Shown in pieces: positions 25,090-34,107 of a stretch of 36,117 bases of DNA. The position numbers and the translations under genes were made by a program. The stretch is from an uncultured Flavobacteriaceae bacterium (lineage in GTDB: Bacteria; Bacteroidota; Bacteroidia; Flavobacteriales; Flavobacteriaceae): NCBI GenBank assembly GCA_905181825.1, contig CAJIZJ010000050.1:1-36117 (forward strand). The letters are read 5' to 3'. Every line of letters starts with the position of its first letter. Position 1 is the first letter of the stretch. The notes beneath the pieces were generated by a model. The model saw only the letters and a program-made list of their open reading frames with translations. It was not told where the DNA came from and did not search any database.

Positions 25090-27219
25090 ATGAAACGAAA
25101 TATCAATATTTTCTTAGTCTCTATCCTCATTGCCTTTGCATCTTGTAGCTTTACATCCAAGTCTTTTGATGATCCAGATAAAGACAAGTTATTAATGCAA
25201 TTAATTACTTACTTACTTGAACAAGGTCATTTTGAGCCTAAGGATATAAATGATGAACTTTCAGAAGGTGTCTATAGTAGTTTTTTAAATCAAATTGATC
25301 CCTTTAAAAATTATTTTAAACAATCAGATATTAATGAATTTGAACGATTCAAAACAGAGTTAGATGATCAAATCCTACTACATGATGTTAGTTTCTTTGA
25401 CTTAGTGTACGATCGTTTTCTAATTCGTTTTGAAGATTCTAAAAATATGTACTCTGAAGTTTTAGAGCAACCTTTTGATTTTGAGTTAGATGAGGTGTAT
25501 TCTACAGATTACGAAAACAGTACTTATGTGACAACAAAATCAGAAATGTTTAACAGATGGCGTAAACAGTTAAAGTTCTACACAATATCAAACTATCATG
25601 ATCTGATAGTTGCAGAAAACACTCTCAAAGAAGCAGATGAAAATTATGTATCTAAACCTCTTTCCGAAATTGAAAGTGAAGCGAGAGCTTCCATTTTAAA
25701 AACAATGACAGAAAATTTCTCTGTTTTAGAAGATATCAGACGACAAGACTGGCTGTCCGTTTATATAAATGCAATCGCCGAGGAATTTGATCCACATACT
25801 TTTTATTTTGCGCCAAGTGATAAGGATAAATTTGATGAGCAAATGTCCGGTAAATACGAAGGAATTGGAGCGCGTCTTCAAAAGCGTATGGATGTAATAA
25901 CTATTACAGAGCTTATTTCTGGCGGTTCCGCATGGCGTCAAGATAAGTTAGAGGTGGGAGATGCAATTATGAAAGTTAGACAGCAAGACGAAGCCGAGGC
26001 TGTAAGTGTGGTAGGCATGCGATTGGTCGATGCTGTGAAGTTGATTAAAGGACCCAAAGGATCAAATGTGATTCTCACACTTAGAAAAGTAGACGGTACA
26101 ATTGAAGATTTAAGTATTCCAAGAGATGAGATTTTACTAGAAGAAACGTATGCAAAATCAACTAAAGTGGTTAAAGACGGGGTTACATTTGGTGTTATTA
26201 ATCTTCCTAAATTTTATATTGATTTTGAAGACTATAATAGCAGAAATGCAGCCACTGATGTTAAAAAGGAAATCGAGCGTTTAAAGTCTGAAGGCATGGA
26301 AGGCTTAGTTTTAGACCTAAGAAATAATGGAGGGGGCTCTCTAAAAACCGTGGTTGATATTGGAGGGCTATTTATTGATAAAGGCCCAATAGTTCAAGTG
26401 CGATCTACTGGTGATGACAAAGAAGTTTTAGAAGATAAACAACTGGGTATAGAATGGGACGGACCACTAGTCATTTTAGTAAATGAACTATCTGCCTCCG
26501 CCTCTGAAATTTTAGCGGCCGCGATGCAAGATTATAAGCGCGCTATTGTAATTGGTAGTAAGCAAACTTACGGTAAAGGAACTGTTCAAAACATTGTGGA
26601 TCTAAACCGAATGATTCGTAGTAATACAAATGGAGATATGGGTGCGTTTAAATTTACTACTCAGAAATACTACCGTATTAATGGGGGGTCTACCCAGCTA
26701 GAAGGTGTTAAAAGTGATGTCGTTGTACCGGGACGTTTTAGTTACATCGAAATGGGTGAGAGAGAACAAGATAATTCTTTGGCATGGGATGAAATCGAAC
26801 CTGCTAATTACACGGTTTGGCAAAACCCTTTTAGTTATGAAGTGATGATTGAAAGCAGCAAGGATCGATTAAATTCAAGTGTTGAAATAAAGCTTATAGA
26901 CGATAATGCCCGTTGGATTAAAACTATTAGAGATCAAGATATTTACCAACTTAATTTTAAAGAATACTCTAAAAATATTGATTTAAAAGAATTAGAGTCT
27001 AAGCGCTTTGATGAATTATCAGATTATCAGACAGATTTAACTTTTCAGCCTTTGGCCTACGAGTTGCCAATTATGGAACAAGATTCTGTTTTTAAGATTA
27101 ATAGAAATCGATGGCATGAAAATCTTGCTAAGGATATTTATATGGAAGAAGCTCTGAATGTTTTATATGATTTGAAAAACTCTTATGGCACAAATAGTAC
27201 AGCCCAGCTTAAAGATTAA
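25090..27219 (+). CDS. Tail-specific (C-terminal processing) protease, S41 family, lipoprotein
   Basis: The product is 709 aa. A lipobox ends at Cys19 (IAFASC), so it is probably anchored in the periplasm. The order is Tsp N-terminal region (about 40-240), PDZ domain (about 250-343, KYEGIGARLQ), S41 catalytic domain (about 360-545) and a Tsp C-terminal region. In ELSASASEILAAAMQDY the nucleophile is Ser470, and TYGKGTVQ supplies Lys496, matching the Ser-Lys dyad of E. coli Tsp/Prc; Asp481 is also conserved. There is one extra residue between Ser and Lys relative to E. coli. It cleaves proteins from the C-terminus and helps control murein hydrolases and envelope quality. The next gene begins 6 nt later. 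Confidence 0.93.
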   Translation: MKRNINIFLVSILIAFASCSFTSKSFDDPDKDKLLMQLITYLLEQGHFEPKDINDELSEGVYSSFLNQIDPFKNYFKQSDINEFERFKTELDDQILLHDVSFFDLVYDRFLIRFEDSKNMYSEVLEQPFDFELDEVYSTDYENSTYVTTKSEMFNRWRKQLKFYTISNYHDLIVAENTLKEADENYVSKPLSEIESEARASILKTMTENFSVLEDIRRQDWLSVYINAIAEEFDPHTFYFAPSDKDKFDEQMSGKYEGIGARLQKRMDVITITELISGGSAWRQDKLEVGDAIMKVRQQDEAEAVSVVGMRLVDAVKLIKGPKGSNVILTLRKVDGTIEDLSIPRDEILLEETYAKSTKVVKDGVTFGVINLPKFYIDFEDYNSRNAATDVKKEIERLKSEGMEGLVLDLRNNGGGSLKTVVDIGGLFIDKGPIVQVRSTGDDKEVLEDKQLGIEWDGPLVILVNELSASASEILAAAMQDYKRAIVIGSKQTYGKGTVQNIVDLNRMIRSNTNGDMGAFKFTTQKYYRINGGSTQLEGVKSDVVVPGRFSYIEMGEREQDNSLAWDEIEPANYTVWQNPFSYEVMIESSKDRLNSSVEIKLIDDNARWIKTIRDQDIYQLNFKEYSKNIDLKELESKRFDELSDYQTDLTFQPLAYELPIMEQDSVFKINRNRWHENLAKDIYMEEALNVLYDLKNSYGTNSTAQLKD

Positions 27220-27225
27220 TTAGCA

Positions 27226-28314
27226 ATGCAGAAACAGGGATTATCGAGCCTAGCGCTTCAAAAATTTAAAAAAAGCTTTTGGGGTGTTTTTAGCTTTTGG
27301 TTCATTATGTTTATGGCATTTATTTCAGTTTTCGCTTATGTTTTAGCACCTGATTCCTCCCAGTATTCAAATCAAATGCATTTGTCAATTCACTCAAAGC
27401 CCCCTGGGTTTACAGTTCCAATTCTTGTCGTCCCGAATTCTTTAAATGAGGATCAGAATTTTTTTAATCGTATATTTTTTGGAGACGCAAACCCAGCAAC
27501 AGAAATTCCGATCTCGACCCATCGTTTTGATCTTACAAACATATATTATACAACGTATGCTTCAGACGGTCTTAAGGGCTTAGAAAATTCTGTTGAAATC
27601 CCTTTAAATTCTCCAATGTCATCACGGCCTTTTGTAACCCAAAGAATGTTTTATTTTGGTACCGATAAGTATGGTCGAGATCTTTTAAGTCGAATTTTAG
27701 TAGGGGCAAGAATTTCATTTTCAATTGGTTTTGTTGCTGTCTTTATATCTCTACTTATCGGGGTCTTCTTAGGGAGTATAGCGGGCTACTTTGGAGGTAA
27801 GTGGGATGCTGTTATCATGTGGGTGATTAATGTCACTTGGTCTATTCCTACTTTACTTTTAGTAATTGCGATTACTCTGGCCTTAGGAAAAGGTTTTTGG
27901 CAAGTATTTATAGCTGTTGGACTTACAATGTGGGTTGAGGTAGCAAGAATTGTGAGAGGGCAAGTTATGAGTGTTAAAGAAATGCAATATGTCACCGCAG
28001 CTCGTGCCTTAGGATTTACAGATTTCAGGATTATTGTAAAACATATTTTACCAAATATTTTAGCCCCCGTTATTGTTATTTCAGCAGCAAATTTTGCCGC
28101 GGCAATCCTTATCGAAAGTGGACTCAGTTTTTTAGGAATTGGAGCGCAGCCTCCAATGTCTAGTTGGGGAGCTATGATCAAAGATCATTATAATTATATA
28201 ATAGTAGGTAAGCCCTATTTAGCACTCATCCCGGGGCTGTGTATTATGAGTCTAGTGATGGCTTTTATGCTAATTGGAAATACTCTAAGGGATGCTTTAG
28301 ATGTTAAGGCTTAG
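27226..28314 (+). CDS. OppC/DppC-like ABC transporter permease
   Basis: The product is 362 aa. It has an N-terminal TM helix (about 17-40, SFWFIMFMAFISVFAYVLAP), a periplasmic region of about 115 residues, then the binding-protein-dependent permease domain (about 155-362). The EAA loop that contacts the ATPase is ARALGFTDFRIIVKHILPN (about 258-277), followed by the typical ESGLSFLGIGAQPPMSSWG. It would be one of two membrane subunits of a peptide- or nickel-type importer, but no partner permease, ATPase or binding protein is in the window. It sits 6 nt after the protease gene, and its last 11 bases overlap the convergent DUF4136 gene. Confidence 0.88.
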   Translation: MQKQGLSSLALQKFKKSFWGVFSFWFIMFMAFISVFAYVLAPDSSQYSNQMHLSIHSKPPGFTVPILVVPNSLNEDQNFFNRIFFGDANPATEIPISTHRFDLTNIYYTTYASDGLKGLENSVEIPLNSPMSSRPFVTQRMFYFGTDKYGRDLLSRILVGARISFSIGFVAVFISLLIGVFLGSIAGYFGGKWDAVIMWVINVTWSIPTLLLVIAITLALGKGFWQVFIAVGLTMWVEVARIVRGQVMSVKEMQYVTAARALGFTDFRIIVKHILPNILAPVIVISAANFAAAILIESGLSFLGIGAQPPMSSWGAMIKDHYNYIIVGKPYLALIPGLCIMSLVMAFMLIGNTLRDALDVKA

Positions 28315-28852
28315 AGTCTACTTGTGGTGGGTACTCGCTTAAAATTGAAGTTACAAAATTTTGTATTGTTTCATCTTTTTGTTCAACTTTAGCTGATAAA
28401 GATCCTTTTCCAACGCCTTGCCAAATAAGTTCTTTTTTAGTTGTATCGATTAAGTCAATATACAAAGTACCTTGTATTGATGTAGAGGTTGAAATATTCA
28501 TTTGGGCTCCTATATTAGGACCCCATCCCCAACCCCAACCATATCCAAAACCACCATAATTGTTATTGTTAATATTAACTTCCTGTCTTTCTTTTGTAAA
28601 GAAGTTAACAAGTAAATCTGGTGTTTCGGACTTTGTAAGTCCTTTTTCAGTGAGTACAGCCTCAACAGATTTTAAGATCCGGCGTTTATCTAAATCATTT
28701 ATTTCAGCACGATCAATGCCTTCTTTTAAAAATCCATATGTCTTGTACGATGTAAACTGAGCGGATTTGTCATAATCAACGACAACTTTCACGGATTGGC
28801 AAGAGGTAATAAATAATGTAATTACTAATAAATAAGCGACTGTATTTTTCAT
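28304..28852 (-). CDS. DUF4136 lipoprotein
   Basis: The product is 182 aa. A signal peptide ends in a lipobox (LFITSC, Cys18). The body has the DUF4136 pattern (VVVDYDKSAQFTSYKTYGF near 23-41; GTLYIDLIDTTKKELIWQG later). Residues 93-115 form an Asn/Gly/Trp-rich low-complexity stretch (NINNNNYGGFGYGWGWGWG), usual in the family. It is an envelope lipoprotein of unknown function. It lies 11 nt after hutU in the same direction, and its end overlaps the convergent permease gene by 11 bp. Confidence 0.85.
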   Translation of the reverse strand: MKNTVAYLLVITLFITSCQSVKVVVDYDKSAQFTSYKTYGFLKEGIDRAEINDLDKRRILKSVEAVLTEKGLTKSETPDLLVNFFTKERQEVNINNNNYGGFGYGWGWGWGPNIGAQMNISTSTSIQGTLYIDLIDTTKKELIWQGVGKGSLSAKVEQKDETIQNFVTSILSEYPPQVDSKP

Positions 28853-28863
28853 TTTTATCTTTT

Positions 28864-30864
28864 TTAAAGGTCAATTAATAGTGCTTCGTCAACAATGTGT
28901 GGTAAAGTCACTTTTAGCATTGGTTCTGATTCCATGGCGCGTTTAATGGCGAATGTGGCTTCTTCGTTACGTGCCCAATTTCGTCTTGCAATTCCATTGT
29001 TTACATCCCAGTATAACATAGACTTCAATCGTCTATCTGCATCTTCTGTTCCGTCAAGAACCATGCCAAAGCCCCCATTTATGACTTCGCCCCATCCTAC
29101 GCCGCCGCCATTATGTATGCTTACCCAGGTGGCGCCTCTGAAGCTATCCCCAATTACATTTTGAATGGCCATGTCAGCAGTAAATTGTGAGCCATCATAG
29201 ATATTACTTGTTTCTCTATATGGAGAGTCGGTTCCTGAGACATCATGATGATCACGTCCTAGTATCACAGTACCAATTTCTTTATTGGCAATAGCGGTAT
29301 TAAAAGCCTCTGCAATTTTCATACGTCCTTCCGCATCTGCATATAAAATTCTTGCTTTCGAACCCACGACTAATTTATGTTCTTGAGCTCCTTTTATCCA
29401 TTGGATATTATCCGTCATTTGTTGCTGAATTTCTTCAGGGGCTTCTTTTTTTAGAGCTTCTAAAACTTTACATGCGATTGCATCTGTCTTGGCCAGGTCT
29501 TCACTAGAGCCAGTTGCACACACCCATCTAAAGGGGCCAAAGCCGTAATCAAAACACATTGGTCCCATAATATCCTGTACATAACTAGGGTATTTGAAAT
29601 CTATACCATTTTCAGCCATAATATCAGCACCTGCTCTTGAGGCTTCTAGTAAAAAGGCATTCCCATAGTCAAAGAAATACGTGCCTTTGTCTGTATGTTT
29701 TTGAACAATTTCTGCATGTTTTCTTAATGAGGCTTTTACTTTTTCCTTAAAAAGTTGAGGGTCTGAGACCATAAGAGCGTTGGCTTGTTCATAATCTAAT
29801 CCAATAGGGTAGTATCCACCTGCCCACGGATTGTGTAGTGATGTTTGATCACTTCCCAAATCTACATGGATATTGGATGTGTAAAAGGCTTCCCAGACAT
29901 CAATTACATTTCCTAAGTAAGCAAGTGATTTGATTTCTTTATTTTTCTGGGCTTTTTGAACGCGTTCAACCAATGAATTAACATCTGTGTATACTTCATC
30001 TACCCAGCCTTGAGAATATCTTGTGTAAAGCGCCTTTTTATTAATTTCTGCGCAAACTGTAATACAACCAGCTATATTTCCTGCTTTTGGTTGGGCTCCA
30101 CTCATACCCCCAAGACCAGCGGTTAAAAATATATTTCCAAGCGGTGTTTTTTTTATTTTTCTAAAGGCATTAAGGACCGTGATCGTAGTGCCATGAACAA
30201 TTCCTTGTGGGCCAATATACATATAGCTTCCTGCAGTCATTTGTCCATATTGAGAGACGCCCAATGCATTAAATCGTTCCCAGTCGTCTGGCTTAGAGTA
30301 GTTAGGAATCATCATACCATTAGTCACAACAACTCTTGGTGCTTCTTTGTGAGAAGGAAATAAACCCATTGGATGTCCTGAATACATCACTAAAGTTTGA
30401 GTGTCTGTCATTTGAGCTAAATATTGCATCGTTAGACGGTATTGTGCCCAGTTTGAAAAAACACTCCCATTCCCTCCATAGGTAATCAGTTCATGAGGGT
30501 GTTGAGCAATAGCATCATCTAAATTATTTTGAATCATTAACATGATGGCAGCTGCTTGTTTAGTTTTCGCTGGATAAGCGTCTATGGGTCGGGCTAGTAT
30601 TTTATGAGTTGGGCGGTACCTATACATGTAAATTCGCCCATAGGTATCTAGTTCATTTTTAAATTCTTTTACGAGAACTGCGTGGTGTTTTTTTTCAAAA
30701 TAACGTAACGCATTTTTTAAAGCTAGTTTAGTTTCTTCTTTGCTTAAAATAGATTTTCTTTTGGGCGCATGGTTGTAAGAATCATCATAAGCTCGTACTA
30801 GTGGTAGGTAGTTAGGAATCCCTTCCAAAATCTCATTTTCGAATGTAATGTCTAATGCCTTCAA
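28864..30864 (-). CDS. hutU: Urocanate hydratase (long Bacteroidota form), TTG start
   Basis: It converts urocanate to imidazolone propionate in histidine breakdown, using tightly bound NAD+. The product is 666 aa, longer than the roughly 557-aa proteobacterial enzyme. Visible motifs: AGLGGMSGAQPKAGNIAGC (about 247-265, NAD region), DYGFGPFRWVCATGSS (about 435-450, with the conserved Cys after RWV) and GWGEVINGGFGMVLDG (about 585-600). The first codon is TTG at 30864: upstream in frame there is no ATG before a TAA at 30895-30897, and the next internal ATG lies too far in (past the conserved NHAPKR region). TTG overlaps the DUF5522 TGA stop as TTGA. No other hut gene is in the window. Confidence 0.92.
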   Translation of the reverse strand: MKALDITFENEILEGIPNYLPLVRAYDDSYNHAPKRKSILSKEETKLALKNALRYFEKKHHAVLVKEFKNELDTYGRIYMYRYRPTHKILARPIDAYPAKTKQAAAIMLMIQNNLDDAIAQHPHELITYGGNGSVFSNWAQYRLTMQYLAQMTDTQTLVMYSGHPMGLFPSHKEAPRVVVTNGMMIPNYSKPDDWERFNALGVSQYGQMTAGSYMYIGPQGIVHGTTITVLNAFRKIKKTPLGNIFLTAGLGGMSGAQPKAGNIAGCITVCAEINKKALYTRYSQGWVDEVYTDVNSLVERVQKAQKNKEIKSLAYLGNVIDVWEAFYTSNIHVDLGSDQTSLHNPWAGGYYPIGLDYEQANALMVSDPQLFKEKVKASLRKHAEIVQKHTDKGTYFFDYGNAFLLEASRAGADIMAENGIDFKYPSYVQDIMGPMCFDYGFGPFRWVCATGSSEDLAKTDAIACKVLEALKKEAPEEIQQQMTDNIQWIKGAQEHKLVVGSKARILYADAEGRMKIAEAFNTAIANKEIGTVILGRDHHDVSGTDSPYRETSNIYDGSQFTADMAIQNVIGDSFRGATWVSIHNGGGVGWGEVINGGFGMVLDGTEDADRRLKSMLYWDVNNGIARRNWARNEEATFAIKRAMESEPMLKVTLPHIVDEALLIDL

Positions 30865-31031
30865 TTTGTTTTTTTTTGTGTGTTTGTTCGAGTGTTATAT
30901 CCATAGGGACAATGTTTACACCCACTCTCGCAACAATACCCTCGTTTTAAGTGGTATTGTTCTGTGAAACATCGGTAGCCTTCCGGAGTTAAATAGTAAT
31001 CACCGTCTTCAATGGGGACGTGTTTTTTCAT
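30861..31031 (-). CDS. DUF5522 mini-protein with Cys cluster (56 aa)
   Basis: Open frame ATG (31029-31031) to TGA (30861-30863). The protein begins MKKHVPIEDGDYYLTPEGYR and its core is CCESGCKHCPYGY, a CC-x3-C-x2-CP-YGY pattern typical of DUF5522. Four closely spaced cysteines suggest metal or Fe-S binding; function is unknown. The tail is TRTNTQKKTN, coded through a run of nine A. It overlaps the hutU start by 2 bases and the gene order is DUF5522, hutU, DUF4136 lipoprotein. Confidence 0.85.
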   Translation of the reverse strand: MKKHVPIEDGDYYLTPEGYRCFTEQYHLKRGYCCESGCKHCPYGYNTRTNTQKKTN

Positions 31032-31037
31032 ACCTAA

Positions 31038-31045
31038 CAAATATA
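31038..31045 (-). promoter_or_regulatory. Probable -7 box for DUF5522-hutU
   Basis: On the minus strand TATATTTG matches TAnnTTTG exactly and ends only 6 nt before the DUF5522 ATG, which would give an almost leaderless mRNA. A TTTG is present 14 nt upstream of it, closer than the usual 17-23. Confidence 0.4.
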
Positions 31046-31126
31046 ATATAATATTTAGACAAATAAATTTTTAATAGTTTTTAGCTTAAAGGTATTTCTG
31101 GAGAACTAAATCACTAAAGTATTCAC

Positions 31127-31134
31127 TATTTTTG
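31127..31134 (+). promoter_or_regulatory. Probable -7 box for the PLP-enzyme/glucosaminidase/hemL run
   Basis: TATTTTTG, an exact TAnnTTTG match followed by CAC, ends 15 nt before the ATG at 31150. No clear -33 element. Confidence 0.45.
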
Positions 31135-31149
31135 CACTTTAGATTTCCT

Positions 31150-32040
31150 ATGCTAAAAATTAAAACAATAGAAAATATTCGTTTAAATTCTCAACTAGCT
31201 CTCAAGCCTGACTATTTGATTCACCCTACAGTCTCTGGAAATAAATTTAGAAAATTAAAGTATAACTTAGAGACAGCGCTGTTGGAGAACTACAAAGGTA
31301 TCCTAACATTTGGAGGGGCTTATTCTAACCACATAGCGGCGACAGCAGCAGCGGGTCAAGAATTAAAAATCCCTACAGTTGGAGTTATAAGAGGAGAGGA
31401 GCTGATCTCTCAAATTGATAGTAATCCAACCCTTAGATATGCAAAATCTTGTGGAATGCATTTAGAGTTTGTGTCGCGATCAGCCTATAAAAGTAAAACA
31501 GATCCAGTTTATTTAGAGCAATTACTAATAACATTTAAAGACCACTATGTGATCCCAGAAGGGGGCACTAATGAGTTAGCCATTAAAGGCTGCGAGGAGA
31601 TTCTTACAGAAAAAGACCATTCTTTTGATATTATCTGTTGCGCTGTAGGAACTGGTGGGACCATAGCGGGACTTATAAACGGAAGTTTGCCAACGCAAAA
31701 AATTATTGGATTTCCAGCCCTAAAAGGTCATTTTATAAAGCAAGATATTTGTAAATTTGCGACACAGTCTAATTGGGAACTTTGCGAAGATTACCATTTT
31801 GGAGGCTACGCCAAAGTAGACTCCAAATTAATAAATTTCATGAATGAGTTTAAGTCAACCTATAACATTCCATTAGATCCAGTTTATACGGCTAAAATGA
31901 TGTACGGCATATTTGAGGGTATTCGCTCTGGAGAAATCCCTAAAAGAGCCAAGGTTTTGGCGATACACACAGGAGGATTGCAAGGGATAGATGGTATGAA
32001 TTTAAGGTTGAAACAAAAGAATCTAGAAGAAATAATATAG
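31150..32040 (+). CDS. PLP-dependent ACC deaminase / D-cysteine desulfhydrase family enzyme
   Basis: The product is 296 aa from ATG 31150. A TTG codon at 31132 would extend it by six residues but overlaps the -7 box, so ATG is preferred. It has the tryptophan-synthase-beta fold type II PLP pattern: the PLP lysine in SGNKFRKLKY (Lys32), the substrate/PLP motif FGGAYSNHIAATAAAG, and the glycine-rich phosphate loop CAVGTGGTIAGL. It ends with IHTGGLQGIDGM. The family includes ACC deaminase and D-cysteine desulfhydrase; in non-rhizosphere bacteria the latter (D-cysteine to pyruvate, sulfide and ammonia) is more likely, but the sequence alone does not decide. The next gene follows after 2 nt. Confidence 0.88.
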   Translation: MLKIKTIENIRLNSQLALKPDYLIHPTVSGNKFRKLKYNLETALLENYKGILTFGGAYSNHIAATAAAGQELKIPTVGVIRGEELISQIDSNPTLRYAKSCGMHLEFVSRSAYKSKTDPVYLEQLLITFKDHYVIPEGGTNELAIKGCEEILTEKDHSFDIICCAVGTGGTIAGLINGSLPTQKIIGFPALKGHFIKQDICKFATQSNWELCEDYHFGGYAKVDSKLINFMNEFKSTYNIPLDPVYTAKMMYGIFEGIRSGEIPKRAKVLAIHTGGLQGIDGMNLRLKQKNLEEII

Positions 32041-32042
32041 AT

Positions 32043-32816
32043 ATGAACCGAATTATTGTTTTTATTTTTGTGGGAGTTTTAATTTCTAGTTGCGGTGCGC
32101 GGCGAAACTCTAAACGCCATGAGACCCCAACAAAACCAGTAGTAGTTGTTGCGACAAAGCCTGTTGTAAAAAACACTATTCCTATCACTAACACTCCTTT
32201 AGAGTACATTTCTTACTTTAAATCTGTAGCTATAAATGAAATGCATCTTTATGGGATTCCAGCAAGTATTACTTTAGCACAAGGAATTTTAGAATCGGGT
32301 TCTGGAAAAGGGCGTTTAGCGCGCCAAGCTAATAATCACTTTGGAATTAAATGTCACAATTGGGCTGGAGATAAGATTTATCATGACGACGATGAAGCTC
32401 AAGAGTGCTTTAGGAAATACAATGACCCTAACATGTCTTACCGGGATCATTCGGAGTTTTTAGCTAACAGAAAACGCTATGCTGGGTTATTTAAATTAAA
32501 AATGAATGATTACAAAGGCTGGGCAAAAGGGCTTCGCAAGGCGGGCTATGCAACAGACCCTAAATATCCAAAGAAACTAATTAATCTAATAGAACGTTAC
32601 GAGCTTTATAAATTTGACGAAAAAACTAAAAGGAAACGCTCAAAAATGAAATCTTCTACAAAGACAATTACACAAAACCATGTGGTTCAACAAGGAGATA
32701 CGTTATATTCTATTTCTAAATTATACAACATAACAGTTGATCAGATTACCAAACAAAATAAGCTGAATTCAACTGAATTGTCAATCGGTCAACAACTCAG
32801 AATCTCTACAAACTAA
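32043..32816 (+). CDS. Lipoprotein glucosaminidase with C-terminal LysM
   Basis: The product is 257 aa. The N-terminus ends in a lipobox-like ISSCGARR (Cys17). A glucosaminidase (GH73) domain covers about 55-195: the catalytic Glu is probably Glu84 in [15 protein letters not shown], followed by [26 protein letters not shown] and [15 protein letters not shown]. One LysM module closes the protein (about 212-255, [17 protein letters not shown]), with a basic linker ([14 protein letters not shown]) between. It cuts N-acetylglucosamine links in peptidoglycan, with LysM holding it on the wall, probably at the outer-membrane inner face. It sits 2 nt after the PLP-enzyme gene and 4 nt before hemL. 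Confidence 0.9.
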   Translation: MNRIIVFIFVGVLISSCGARRNSKRHETPTKPVVVVATKPVVKNTIPITNTPLEYISYFKSVAINEMHLYGIPASITLAQGILESGSGKGRLARQANNHFGIKCHNWAGDKIYHDDDEAQECFRKYNDPNMSYRDHSEFLANRKRYAGLFKLKMNDYKGWAKGLRKAGYATDPKYPKKLINLIERYELYKFDEKTKRKRSKMKSSTKTITQNHVVQQGDTLYSISKLYNITVDQITKQNKLNSTELSIGQQLRISTN

Positions 32817-32820
32817 CTTT

Positions 32821-34107
32821 ATGAAATACCAACGCAGTAGCCAACTATTTAAAGCCGCTTCAAAGGTCATCCCTGGAGGGGTTAATTCGCCTGTACGTGC
32901 TTTTAAAGCCGTAGGGGGAACCCCTGTTTTTGTTAATAAAGCAAAGGGGGCATACTTGTATGATGCCGACGGCAACCGCCTCATAGATTATATTAATTCT
33001 TGGGGTCCTATGATTTTAGGACATGCTTTTCCTCCAGTAATTGAGGCCGTGGTTGAGAAAGCAAAATTAGGAACCTCTTTTGGAATGCCTACAGAAATTG
33101 AAACACAAATTGCGGAACTTGCAGTCTCAATGGTTCCTAACATTGATCAAATTCGTTTTGTAAATTCTGGTACAGAAGCCTGTATGAGTGCCGTACGTTT
33201 GGCACGAGGGTTTTCCGGAAAAGAAAAAATCATAAAATTTGCAGGCTGTTACCATGGACATTCAGACTCATTTCTCATTCAAGCCGGTAGTGGTGCGGTT
33301 ACTTTTGGAAGCCCCAACAGTCCAGGAGTTACACAAGGAACGGCCAAAGACACCTTGCTTGCTACGTATAATGATTTAGACTCTGTCACTAAACTATTTG
33401 AAGCAAACCCTTCTAAAATTGCGTGTATTATTGTAGAGCCAGTAGCTGGAAATATGGGATGTATTCCGCCGCATCCAGGGTTTTTGCAAGGACTTCGAGA
33501 TTTGTGTGATGCACATCAATCCGTTTTAGTTTTTGATGAGGTTATGACGGGCTTTCGTTTGGCTAAGGGTGGAGTTCAAGAATTATATGGTGTTAATGCC
33601 GATATTGTATGTTTTGGGAAAGTAATAGGAGGAGGTTTGCCAGTAGGTGCTTTTGCAGCACGCCACGAAATAATGTCACATCTAGCGCCTTTAGGTCCCG
33701 TATATCAAGCTGGTACTTTGAGTGGCAATCCATTAGCCATGGCAGCAGGGTATGCAATGTTAAAGGCTTTAGAATCTGATGTTGAGGTGTTTGATCGCTT
33801 AGCAAAGAAAACAGCGTATCTGCACGAAGGCATAACAGCAGCCTTAACTACACATCAAATAACACATACCATTAATAGAATAGGCTCAATGATTTCTGTA
33901 CATTTTTGTGAAACGAATGTAGTAGATTTTGAAACGGCTGCAGAAGGAAATAACGAGCGCTTTAAAACCTTTTTCCATGGTCTCCTAAATGAAGGAGTTT
34001 ACATTGCTCCAAGTGCATTTGAGACTTGGTTTATTACAGATGCCTTGACATATGAAGACTTGGACGAAACAATTGCAGCTGTTGCAAAAGTTGCAAACAC
34101 TTTATAA
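32821..34107 (+). CDS. hemL: Glutamate-1-semialdehyde 2,1-aminomutase
   Basis: It turns glutamate-1-semialdehyde into 5-aminolevulinate, the second step of the C5 route to heme. The product is 428 aa, the normal length for the class III aminotransferase-like family. [15 protein letters not shown] is near the N-terminus, then [35 protein letters not shown] and [14 protein letters not shown]. The PLP lysine is Lys267 in [15 protein letters not shown]. It follows the glucosaminidase gene by 4 nt; the shared direction suggests co-transcription though the functions differ. Its stop and that of the convergent CDP-alcohol phosphotransferase are interleaved (TTATAA at 34102-34107). Confidence 0.95.
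   Translation: MKYQRSSQLFKAASKVIPGGVNSPVRAFKAVGGTPVFVNKAKGAYLYDADGNRLIDYINSWGPMILGHAFPPVIEAVVEKAKLGTSFGMPTEIETQIAELAVSMVPNIDQIRFVNSGTEACMSAVRLARGFSGKEKIIKFAGCYHGHSDSFLIQAGSGAVTFGSPNSPGVTQGTAKDTLLATYNDLDSVTKLFEANPSKIACIIVEPVAGNMGCIPPHPGFLQGLRDLCDAHQSVLVFDEVMTGFRLAKGGVQELYGVNADIVCFGKVIGGGLPVGAFAARHEIMSHLAPLGPVYQAGTLSGNPLAMAAGYAMLKALESDVEVFDRLAKKTAYLHEGITAALTTHQITHTINRIGSMISVHFCETNVVDFETAAEGNNERFKTFFHGLLNEGVYIAPSAFETWFITDALTYEDLDETIAAVAKVANTL

Noticed and set aside
27786-28181. 131-codon open frame antisense to the permease gene
   Set aside because: It mirrors the permease codons; the permease has a clear family match and the antisense text has no recognisable motif.
28895-29164. 89-codon open frame antisense to hutU
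   Set aside because: Overlaps conserved hutU motifs; no independent support.
31132-31149. Upstream TTG start for the PLP enzyme
   Set aside because: It overlaps the probable -7 box and would lie before the expected start of transcription; ATG at 31150 fits better.
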